Below are positions 10,634-15,623 of a stretch of 25,221 nt of DNA, one piece after another. The notes below the pieces were generated by a model. The model was given only the letters and a program-made list of their open reading frames with translations, did no database searches and was not told the DNA's origin. The stretch lies in the IMG/VR virus record IMGVR_UViG_3300007708_000025, positions 1-25,221 of that record. One strand, given 5' to 3'. The stretch comes from a virus. Made by a program: the position numbers and the translations under genes. Numbering within the stretch: the stretch's first letter is position 1; each line of letters starts with the position of its first letter.

Positions 10634-10756
10634 CTAGTGTGATTCTTGCCACAATTCACGCATCTCTGCCATGAAATCATGATAGACGATCCTCGCCATG
10701 TATAGGGCGGGGATAGCGATAGATAGTTGCACTAGTGTAGTTAGTAAGCGATTCAT
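10634..10756 (-). CDS. Small membrane peptide (40 aa)
   Basis: MNRLLTTLVQLSIAIPALYM forms one N-terminal hydrophobic helix after a single Arg; the rest (ARIVYHDFMAEMRELWQESH) is charged. Coupled to the upstream membrane protein by ATGA. Function unknown. Confidence 0.7.
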   Translation of the reverse strand: MNRLLTTLVQLSIAIPALYMARIVYHDFMAEMRELWQESH

Positions 10757-10944
10757 TTAGTCATCCAATCATCATCATTGTTAAAGCCGATAGGGGCTAC
10801 TTGCTTATTACTCTTTATCTTATTGTATACCTTAGCACCGACAAGAATAACGGCGGTCAAGATAATAAAAGCCCATGATAGCGATACATAGAGAAAGTCC
10901 CCTAGGTCAATCATTAAGCCGTAGTCATTTAGTTCGATAGTCAT
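10753..10944 (-). CDS. Single-helix membrane protein (63 aa)
   Basis: About residues 17-40 (LYVSLSWAFIILTAVILVGA) are a clear transmembrane helix, with a Lys-rich region after it (KVYNKIKSNKQ), so the C-terminus is probably cytoplasmic. Overlaps the next gene by ATGA. Together with its neighbour it may form a small membrane complex; not recognised. Confidence 0.75.
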   Translation of the reverse strand: MTIELNDYGLMIDLGDFLYVSLSWAFIILTAVILVGAKVYNKIKSNKQVAPIGFNNDDDWMTK

Positions 10945-11108
10945 GCGGTCACCTTGATGTCCATTACATTAGCGGTAAACTTTTTACCCTTGCCTAATTC
11001 GCTATTGTTTAGCGATTGTATTAAGTGGTCAATAGCATTTACATCATGAGCAATGTTATCGATTGAGATTAGTTTAGAGCCTTGCCAAATTGAGTATTTG
11101 ATAGTCAT
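10941..11108 (-). CDS. Hypothetical 55-aa protein
   Basis: The ATG at 11108 is preferred over one at 11123 because GGGAG lies 8 nt ahead of it. The product MTIKYSIWQGSKLISIDNIA looks like a short alpha/beta protein. Its stop overlaps the start of the membrane protein gene. Confidence 0.7.
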   Translation of the reverse strand: MTIKYSIWQGSKLISIDNIAHDVNAIDHLIQSLNNSELGKGKKFTANVMDIKVTA

Positions 11109-11110
11109 TA

Positions 11111-11290
11111 TTAGTTCTCCCATGTTAGTGCGAATAGTTGTGCTAGTTGTTCAGAATCTTCATCATAGAATTCATCTAGTGGAGGTTGTTCCTCATCTAC
11201 CTCATCAAGGTAAGTGTATTGGTCTGCGACATCCTCTTGGATAGTATCCCACTTAGACACGCTATTAGTTTGGTATGAGTATGCGTACAT
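11111..11290 (-). CDS. Acidic hypothetical protein (59 aa)
   Basis: MYAYSYQTNSVSKWDTIQED leads to a strongly acidic middle (YLDEVDEEQPPLDEFYDEDS). AACGAAAGAGG precedes it and its ATG overlaps the stop of the 30-aa gene by 1 nt. No family recognised. Confidence 0.7.
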   Translation of the reverse strand: MYAYSYQTNSVSKWDTIQEDVADQYTYLDEVDEEQPPLDEFYDEDSEQLAQLFALTWEN

Positions 11291-11382
11291 TATTTAACCT
11301 CTTTCGTTAGTACGGATAGGGCTTGTGCAAGGCTTTCCTTGCGTTGCGCCTCAATAAGCGCCTTGTATTCTTCTAGAGTCAT
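11290..11382 (-). CDS. Hypothetical 30-aa peptide
   Basis: MTLEEYKALIEAQRKESLAQ continues ALSVLTKEVK: one amphipathic helix. First gene behind the 11413-11434 promoter, with AACAACGAAAGG 7 nt before the ATG, which makes translation likely despite its size. Confidence 0.65.
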   Translation of the reverse strand: MTLEEYKALIEAQRKESLAQALSVLTKEVK

Positions 11383-11412
11383 GTTACGACCTTTCGTTGT
11401 TGTTATGTTGTA

Positions 11413-11434
11413 AGTGTAGCGTATAGAGCAGACA
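11413..11434 (-). promoter_or_regulatory. TGTC-class promoter (copy 12)
   Basis: TGTCTGCTC (11426-11434), 7 bp, TACACT (11413-11418). The most divergent copy, yet with unchanged spacing. Confidence 0.6.
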
Positions 11435-11461
11435 AATTGGGGAGGTTGCTAGGGTGTGTCG

Positions 11462-11477
11462 TGTGATTTACCTCACA
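11462..11477. promoter_or_regulatory. CRP/GlxR-like box (perfect), overlaps a stop codon
   Basis: TGTGA-TTTACC-TCACA, centred 56.5 bp from the -10 edge. The stop codon of the 50-aa gene lies inside it. Confidence 0.75.
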
Positions 11478-11620
11478 CAACAAGCGCAATAGGTAGGGAG
11501 AGAGAATAAGTGCTTAAGTAGCGCCTTACGCTCAGCAGTAGTCAATTCGGGGTGATTAGATTTCACGCCCCCGTGTTGGTATTCATAGACGATTGAGTCT
11601 AGTGTGTTTTGAGTGAGCAT
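11468..11620 (-). CDS. Hypothetical 50-aa protein
   Basis: MLTQNTLDSIVYEYQHGGVK, then TTAERKALLKHLFSLP and a C-terminal CACCVR. AACAAACGAAAGGGG lies before the ATG. It is the first leftward gene next to the divergent region, single-gene unit. The last codons lie inside the CRP-like box of the next promoter, so its C-terminus and that operator have evolved together. Confidence 0.7.
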   Translation of the reverse strand: MLTQNTLDSIVYEYQHGGVKSNHPELTTAERKALLKHLFSLPTYCACCVR

Positions 11621-11653
11621 TTATTTGCCCCTTTCGTTTGTTGTTATACCTTA

Positions 11654-11675
11654 AGCATAGCATGGGGGACCGACA
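11654..11675 (-). promoter_or_regulatory. TGTC-class promoter (copy 13)
   Basis: TGTCGGTCC (11667-11675), 7 bp including TGC, TATGCT (11654-11659). Confidence 0.65.
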
Positions 11676-11713
11676 TTTATGCCCGTTTCTCGGGCGTGTC
11701 GTCAAAAAACTTT

Positions 11714-11729
11714 TGTGAGGTCAATCACA
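11714..11729. promoter_or_regulatory. CRP/GlxR-like box (perfect)
   Basis: TGTGA-GGTCAA-TCACA, centred 67.5 bp from the -10 edge, as at the DUF932 gene. It is about 190 bp from the rightward gene start, so it could in principle act on both directions. Confidence 0.7.
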
Positions 11730-11893
11730 TTCACGCTTAAGCCCTTAAACCTATGTGCGGACTATGCAGACAAAACGGACATTTTAAATACGTGTATCAT
11801 ACATATTAAAAATTTATTAACATTTTATGAAATCTAAAATAGCAGTGAACTAGGATTTATATTAATGGACCACAAAACCTATTAAAATACAAA
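11730..11893. other. Divergent intergenic region
   Basis: No gene seen. It contains CCCTTAAACCTATGTGCGG (11743-11761), a decayed relative of the 6311-6334 and 8105-8128 boundary blocks, and an AAAATGTCCGTTTTGTC-type element on the minus strand near 11767-11786, resembling 10505-10518. The rest is very AT-rich. Confidence 0.45.
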
Positions 11894-11902
11894 TGCTATA
11901 AT
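11894..11902 (+). promoter_or_regulatory. Extended -10 promoter, leaderless
   Basis: TGCTATAAT (11894-11902) places +1 at about 11909, exactly the A of the ATG. No ribosome binding site precedes the gene. Confidence 0.75.
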
Positions 11903-11908
11903 TAAGAT

Positions 11909-12532
11909 ATGAGCCTAACACCAGTTATAATAAATTCTCCTCCTGGATCAGGCGGGATATTTGCAAGAGAGTTAATAAGAAACAATTTAAAAGCAGAAGT
12001 GATTTGGCCACTACATCAGCTTGATGGGTTTAAAGAAGACTCTATTAACATATGCATAATAAGAAATCCATACGAATGCTTAGCATCAGGATTAGAGGCT
12101 GGATTTAGAGATAAAGATAGTAGAACTCAGGAAGAGCTTGATTGGTATGATCGAGATCCATATAATGCAACGCTAACAGTTTTGCCATTCACCTTAAAAA
12201 TTTACAATGACTTTTTAGATGCTTGTGAAAATCTTGAATATGTTACTGCAATTAGTTTTGAATTTTTAACAGAAAATCCAGAAAAATTTTTAAAATATAT
12301 TTCTGAAAAATTTAAAATTGATTTTAGACCTGAGCAAGAAAGGGTTTCTGCAGAAGATACTAAATTAATGATAGCAAGTAATGAAAGTCATGGGACTAGA
12401 GTTCCACGTGAAACAACTGAAATGCGAAAAATAATGGATCCTGTAGTTAGTGAATATTCTGAAGTTAAAGATGCTTATGATAGGCACCTTATACTAAAAA
12501 ATACTATCCAGTTGACTGAAAATATGTTATAA
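11909..12532 (+). CDS. Sulfotransferase-like P-loop protein (207 aa)
   Basis: The N-terminal INSPPGSGGIFARELI (residues 8-23) matches the 5'-phosphosulfate-binding loop of sulfotransferases, and IRNPYECLASGLEAGF (51-66) matches the 3'-phosphate-binding region (RNPxE...S). The likely reaction is transfer of sulfate from PAPS to an alcohol or sugar; the acceptor is unknown. The 207 residues are short for a complete enzyme but acceptable for phage types. The gene is probably leaderless: no Shine-Dalgarno, +1 at the ATG. Neighbours (SGNH-like and dioxygenase genes) suggest a modification cassette, perhaps for cell-surface or virion glycans; that is inference. Confidence 0.75.
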   Translation: MSLTPVIINSPPGSGGIFARELIRNNLKAEVIWPLHQLDGFKEDSINICIIRNPYECLASGLEAGFRDKDSRTQEELDWYDRDPYNATLTVLPFTLKIYNDFLDACENLEYVTAISFEFLTENPEKFLKYISEKFKIDFRPEQERVSAEDTKLMIASNESHGTRVPRETTEMRKIMDPVVSEYSEVKDAYDRHLILKNTIQLTENML

Positions 12533-12533
12533 T
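12525..12533 (+). promoter_or_regulatory. Extended -10 promoter inside the sulfotransferase gene end
   Basis: TGTTATAAT (12525-12533) puts +1 at 12540, exactly the next ATG: another leaderless arrangement. TTGACT at 12512 is too close to be its -35. Confidence 0.65.
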
Positions 12534-12539
12534 CATATT

Positions 12540-12656
12540 ATGAAATGTGATTTCTGTGAAAACCCAAAGTATGTTGAGCGTATCAACTCTAAAGGCATAC
12601 TTGAAAACTTTTGCACGAACTGCATTGAAAAATTAGTAGCAAGCCGAATACGCTAG
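12540..12656 (+). CDS. Zinc-ribbon peptide (38 aa)
   Basis: CDFC (residues 3-6) and CTNC (27-30) with a basic spacer and a basic end (KLVASRIR) form a minimal zinc ribbon. The ATG coincides with the predicted +1. It lies 6 nt before tRNA-Ile, so both may share a transcript. Function unknown; similar mini zinc ribbons exist in the leftward region. Confidence 0.7.
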   Translation: MKCDFCENPKYVERINSKGILENFCTNCIEKLVASRIR

Positions 12657-12662
12657 TCCCTA

Positions 12663-12737
12663 GGGGATATAGCTTAATCTGGTTAAAGCACTTGTCTTAT
12701 ATACAATAGATTCTGGGTTCAAATCCCAGTATCCCTA
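12663..12737 (+). tRNA. tRNA-Ile (anticodon TAT)
   Basis: This 75-nt cloverleaf has acceptor GGGGATA/TATCCCT, D stem GCTT/AAGC, anticodon stem CTTGT/ACAAT (outer pair mismatched), loop CTTATAT giving anticodon TAT, and T arm CTGGG/CCCAG with TTCAAAT. The discriminator is A and CCA is not encoded. TAT reads the AUA codon; most bacteria use a lysidine-modified CAT tRNA for it. AUA is frequent in the rightward genes, so this tRNA may support their translation. Confidence 0.9.
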
Positions 12738-12751
12738 CAATGGAGTTATAT

Positions 12752-13417
12752 ATGAAAAACATCTATATGCTTAGTGATTGTCACTTATCTAGAGCCATAG
12801 AGCACTACTATCCAGAAAAGCATGATGTCACATTTATTCCTTGGCCTAAAGCTGGACTTAAGATGCATGCATTCAGTATTGAAAAAATGCGGGAAGAAAA
12901 AGAAATGTCATCTGGAGTTGAATTTACAAGAACTGTTAATCATTTGCCACAACCAATATCAATTGTTAAAGATGATGGCATATTAGCTTTATGGATGGGA
13001 TATGTAGATACTAGAACTTTCTTGCCTAGATATCAAAATGCAGATGTTACAGTAAAAAACTTTATCGACAATATTAAATTAAACTTTCCTAATTCTCGTG
13101 TTGTGATTATAGAGCCATTACCTCAGTTTACTGAGATGCTGCTAAAGCATGAAGGAATTAGTCCTTACTACACACATGAGCAGAGGATAGATCAGAATAG
13201 AGAGTTCTTGGCTGCATTACACAAGTATTCAAGTGAAGCGGGATTCGAAATAATTATTACTCAGCAGGATATACTAGATGCATTAGGAGTTCCTGAACTA
13301 ACTCCATCTATGACACATACAGATGCTCCTCATCCAGTAGATGGATTAAAGCCTGAGTACATGGAAAAGATCTGGAAGCTATTCTCAGATAAACTTAGTA
13401 TAATTGCAGTTGACTAG
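12752..13417 (+). CDS. SGNH-hydrolase-like protein with Ser-to-Cys change (221 aa)
   Basis: The start at 12752 is chosen because GGAG lies 7 nt before it. The order of motifs follows the SGNH family: block I at residues 8-11 (SDCH, in place of the usual GDSH), a WMGYVDTR segment at 81-88 in the region of block III, and D191-x2-H194 (DAPHPVDG) as block V. SGNH enzymes hydrolyse esters, often acetyl groups on sugars. Here the nucleophile position is Cys10 rather than Ser, so it may be a thiol variant, an inactive form, or a non-hydrolytic member. It follows tRNA-Ile and precedes two membrane peptides. Moderate confidence. Confidence 0.65.
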   Translation: MKNIYMLSDCHLSRAIEHYYPEKHDVTFIPWPKAGLKMHAFSIEKMREEKEMSSGVEFTRTVNHLPQPISIVKDDGILALWMGYVDTRTFLPRYQNADVTVKNFIDNIKLNFPNSRVVIIEPLPQFTEMLLKHEGISPYYTHEQRIDQNREFLAALHKYSSEAGFEIIITQQDILDALGVPELTPSMTHTDAPHPVDGLKPEYMEKIWKLFSDKLSIIAVD

Positions 13418-13424
13418 GATATAT

Positions 13425-13553
13425 ATGAAGAAGATTTACGCAGGGATATTCCTAATTGCGACAGCAATCCTTACAGGAGCTATGTTGTCTTCATTTTTAA
13501 AATGGGCGGGGGATAAAGAGATCTTTGATTTCGATGACGAATATGACCTATAA
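13425..13553 (+). CDS. Membrane peptide (42 aa)
   Basis: MKKIYAGIFLIATAILTGAM has the two Lys plus hydrophobic core of a signal anchor; the remainder ends in an acidic tail (FDFDDEYDL) probably outside the membrane. AGGA lies 7 nt before the ATG. Overlaps the next gene by 11 nt. Confidence 0.65.
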   Translation: MKKIYAGIFLIATAILTGAMLSSFLKWAGDKEIFDFDDEYDL

Positions 13554-13641
13554 GAAATGGAAAGTATATATCTATCTAATTAGATTCTCTATGACTCTTA
13601 TCAGTCTAGTTATCGTCCTACTTGCTACTGGGAAAATTTAG
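13543..13641 (+). CDS. Membrane peptide (32 aa)
   Basis: A basic start (MTYKKWKVYIYLIRFS) leads into LISLVIVLLATG, one transmembrane helix. It overlaps the previous membrane peptide, and the pair could act together; sizes are small for holins, and no function is claimed. Confidence 0.55.
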   Translation: MTYKKWKVYIYLIRFSMTLISLVIVLLATGKI

Positions 13642-13831
13642 AGTAATTACGTAAAGGGCTTTTTTGGCCCCTTCCCGCCCTTGGGTAGGCAAAGAGTCCA
13701 GAAATGGCTTAGAGAGCCTCTAGAGGCTTTATGAAGGGTATTTCAGATAATATGTTCCACGTGAAACCATATATTACAGTTGACTAGAATGTTCTTCTCT
13801 CGCGGCGCACTTTTTTCGCACTATATAGCGA
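13642..13831. other. Convergent intergenic region
   Basis: No gene. It holds a GC-rich hairpin around 13654-13672, a perfect 14-bp palindrome AGCCTCTAGAGGCT (13715-13728) followed by TTT, which may terminate the rightward transcript, the parS-like site, and a CAGTTGACTAG sequence also present near 13408. Confidence 0.55.
13753..13768. promoter_or_regulatory. parS-like ParB-binding site
   Basis: TGTTCCACGTGAAACC matches the bacterial chromosomal parS consensus TGTTNCACGTGAAACA at every defined position but the last. The core GTTCCACGTGAAAC differs from the fully palindromic GTTTCACGTGAAAC by one base. No parB-like gene is seen in the window. Confidence 0.65.
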
Positions 13832-14680
13832 TTAGTGTTCTTTAAATTCTCCCATAAATGCATCAGAAAGTTTTTCGCCTTCTAATCCAGAAGCCTGATA
13901 TTTTTTAATCAGCTCTCTTGTAAATTGTGGGTTTTCTTTTAAAGGTTGCATCCACTTACCAATAAATTGCATAAATGTAATGTCGTCTTTATCTTTAATC
14001 TGCTCATAATATTCTGGAGTCTTGTAGTTATAAAATGTTCCAGGATTATCTTCTGCTTTTAGCACAAAGTTTGAGAACGCATATCTTCTTCCAGAAGAAA
14101 CTGGCTCAACTCCATGTGCATGTGTGTTAAAAGCTCCATGAATAACAAGGTCGCCTCTTTCTGGCTTTATTCTTAACTGATCTTCTTGCTTAACTGCATC
14201 TTGTCTAATTCCGTCTTTGTCTATGTTTACATAGAATATTTCTCCGCCTTCAAAATCGCCAAAGTATGCTACTAGGCCAAAATCAAGCTCGCAGCAAGTC
14301 TTCCATACGTCAACTTGTGACAGTCTGTGGCACTCGCCTTTTCCAGGAGAGTCTGAGTGAGTAAACATTCCCTCATTCATTTCTGGAGTGATAATTAATA
14401 CGTTTCCTTGTGGGTGCATGACATACTCTGGATACAAAAGCTCGCTTGCTTTTTCCCAAAGCGGGTGAATAGATTGAAGAGGTGGGCTTATTTTATTAGA
14501 GTACCAGCTTATAAGCGTATCCATGTATTCTTGATCACATTTGTAGTCTTTAAGTTCTTCTTCAACCGTCTTACACTCTTCGTCAGTAAAAAATCCTTTA
14601 AATATAAAAACTCCGCTTTGGGTGCCATATTCATCTAAAAAGAATGAAGCCTTGATGCAATCTTCTCTATCGTAGAACAT
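13832..14680 (-). CDS. 2-oxoglutarate/Fe(II)-dependent dioxygenase (282 aa)
   Basis: The prolyl-4-hydroxylase-type facial triad is visible: H108-x-D110 (FTHSDSPG) and H189 (HGVEPV), with R199 of GRRYAFSNF as the 2-oxoglutarate-binding Arg. The fold is cytoplasmic, 282 residues. Such enzymes hydroxylate amino acids, peptides, sugars or nucleobases using O2 and 2-oxoglutarate and are common accessory genes in marine and freshwater phages. The substrate cannot be read from sequence. The start overlaps the stop of the 44-aa gene by one base (TAATG), so the two are co-expressed from the promoter at 14824-14832. Confidence 0.85.
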   Translation of the reverse strand: MFYDREDCIKASFFLDEYGTQSGVFIFKGFFTDEECKTVEEELKDYKCDQEYMDTLISWYSNKISPPLQSIHPLWEKASELLYPEYVMHPQGNVLIITPEMNEGMFTHSDSPGKGECHRLSQVDVWKTCCELDFGLVAYFGDFEGGEIFYVNIDKDGIRQDAVKQEDQLRIKPERGDLVIHGAFNTHAHGVEPVSSGRRYAFSNFVLKAEDNPGTFYNYKTPEYYEQIKDKDDITFMQFIGKWMQPLKENPQFTRELIKKYQASGLEGEKLSDAFMGEFKEH

Positions 14681-14814
14681 TATTTTCTTACCACCTTTTT
14701 TATAATTTTTTCAAACAAGGATTCTTGCTTGTGATGATCTTTAATGCTACATGCGCCATCGCAGTTATGATTAAACTGTGGGCTAGCCATAAACTTAGCA
14801 AAATGATGAGCCAT
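14680..14814 (-). CDS. His/Cys-rich peptide (44 aa)
   Basis: MAHHFAKFMASPQFNHNCDG, then ACSIKDHHKQESLFEKIIKK: two Cys and six His in the first 29 residues suggest metal binding, followed by a basic helix. It precedes and overlaps the dioxygenase gene and could assist it, for example with iron; that is inference. The promoter leaves only about 3 nt of leader. Confidence 0.65.
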   Translation of the reverse strand: MAHHFAKFMASPQFNHNCDGACSIKDHHKQESLFEKIIKKVVRK

Positions 14815-14823
14815 AGTAATTAT

Positions 14824-14832
14824 ATTATAGCA
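14824..14832 (-). promoter_or_regulatory. Extended -10 promoter, almost leaderless
   Basis: On the minus strand TGCTATAAT (14824-14832) gives +1 near 14817, 3 nt ahead of the ATG at 14814. There is no Shine-Dalgarno. Confidence 0.65.
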
Positions 14833-14835
14833 TGC

Positions 14836-14867
14836 AAAACCCCTACAGAGGCGGATCCGTAGGGGTT
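14836..14867 (-). terminator. Rho-independent terminator
   Basis: AACCCCTAC/GTAGGGGTT 9-bp stem (14838-14846, 14859-14867) with a 12-nt loop, followed by TTTTGC in the minus direction. It closes the lysis-type operon and directly precedes the dioxygenase promoter. Confidence 0.75.
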
Positions 14868-14884
14868 ATGTGCATCTTCATGCA

Positions 14885-14911
14885 TACGTCAGGATTGACT
14901 CAACTGACGTA
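14885..14911. other. 8-bp inverted repeat, possible operator
   Basis: TACGTCAG/CTGACGTA (14885-14892, 14904-14911) with TTGACTCAA in the loop. No T run follows. It lies behind the lysis-type operon and could be a first terminator stem or a binding site. Confidence 0.45.
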
Positions 14912-14948
14912 ATTATATGATAGTATATATATTATTAAAAATCAATAC

Positions 14949-15131
14949 TTAAAATATATTTTTTTCAAACATTTTTTCTACAACTTGGGCCAACAAAAAC
15001 TTAATAGATACAGAATATTCTATGTTTTTGGCGTCTGCCTCTTCTGCTGACATACCACTATTTATCATAGCTTCTTTATTAGCACTTTCAAACTCAGTTA
15101 TCATAAAATTTAACAACTCTTCTTTATTCAT
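14949..15131 (-). CDS. Hypothetical 60-aa protein
   Basis: MNKEELLNFMITEFESANKE and the rest are helical and acidic, ending VVEKMFEKNIF. GGAGAA lies before the ATG, which overlaps the preceding gene by 8 nt. Last gene of the operon behind the lysin; function unknown. Confidence 0.7.
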   Translation of the reverse strand: MNKEELLNFMITEFESANKEAMINSGMSAEEADAKNIEYSVSIKFLLAQVVEKMFEKNIF

Positions 15132-15336
15132 TTTCTTCTCCTGGGTTAAAAGATGGGACTGGTCCTAATAGGTATCCCGCATCATGATATTCAATTATTT
15201 TTTCTACATCTTTGGGATCCGCTACTTTACTAGCTATCAAACTAAGCAAATCATATATTCGGTGAAGCATTATGTAAGTAACCATTGGTAGGCTATCTTC
15301 TAGGTTACTGGTTTCTGCCTTCTGGTCTTCCTGCAT
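15124..15336 (-). CDS. Hypothetical 70-aa protein
   Basis: MQEDQKAETSNLEDSLPMVT followed by a moderately hydrophobic helix (YIMLHRIYDLLSLIASKV) and an acidic end. Possibly membrane-associated. It overlaps a shorter frame (15305-15415) by 32 nt and the 60-aa gene by 8 nt. No family recognised. Confidence 0.65.
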   Translation of the reverse strand: MQEDQKAETSNLEDSLPMVTYIMLHRIYDLLSLIASKVADPKDVEKIIEYHDAGYLLGPVPSFNPGEENE

Positions 15337-15415
15337 CTTCCCACCAAATTTCTCTTCCCATAGAATCCGTAGTGGATACTATGCTTGACTCAAACTCAAT
15401 CTCTTTTTTGTCCAT
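15305..15415 (-). CDS. Possible 36-aa peptide
   Basis: MDKKEIEFESSIVSTTDSMG then REIWWEDAGRPEG. It bridges the gap between the 71- and 70-aa genes and overlaps both. No clear ribosome binding site, so translation would rely on coupling. Called with low confidence. Confidence 0.45.
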   Translation of the reverse strand: MDKKEIEFESSIVSTTDSMGREIWWEDAGRPEGRNQ

Positions 15416-15611
15416 TTACTAATTCTACTATATTTTCGTACTTTGCTATGCCCATTGTGTTTTTATAATTGCACTCAAGACAGTATAAATAAATTAAAGA
15501 ATCTCCGTCGCCATTACATTGAAGAGAGCCTTGATCCTGTGGGCATAATAGCTTAGGAACAAGGCCCTCTTCCGAAAGTTTAATGTATGTAGACACATAT
15601 TGTATCCTCAT
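15396..15611 (-). CDS. Zinc-ribbon protein (71 aa)
   Basis: LLCPQDQGSLQC at about residues 21-33 and YLYCLECNY at about 42-50 provide four Cys in zinc-ribbon spacing. The C-terminus is charged. It lies 12 nt downstream of the lysin gene in the same operon. Function unknown. Confidence 0.75.
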   Translation of the reverse strand: MRIQYVSTYIKLSEEGLVPKLLCPQDQGSLQCNGDGDSLIYLYCLECNYKNTMGIAKYENIVELVNGQKRD

Positions 15612-15623
15612 TACACTTCCTTT

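Noticed and set aside
12512-12533. TTGACT and TATAAT as a normal sigma70 promoter
   Set aside because: The spacer is only 10 bp; the extended -10 alone is the better explanation.
13408-13786. CAGTTGACT sequence repeated near 12511, 13408 and 13777 as a regulatory site
   Set aside because: Two copies are inside or at the end of genes and none has a suitable -10; probably chance.
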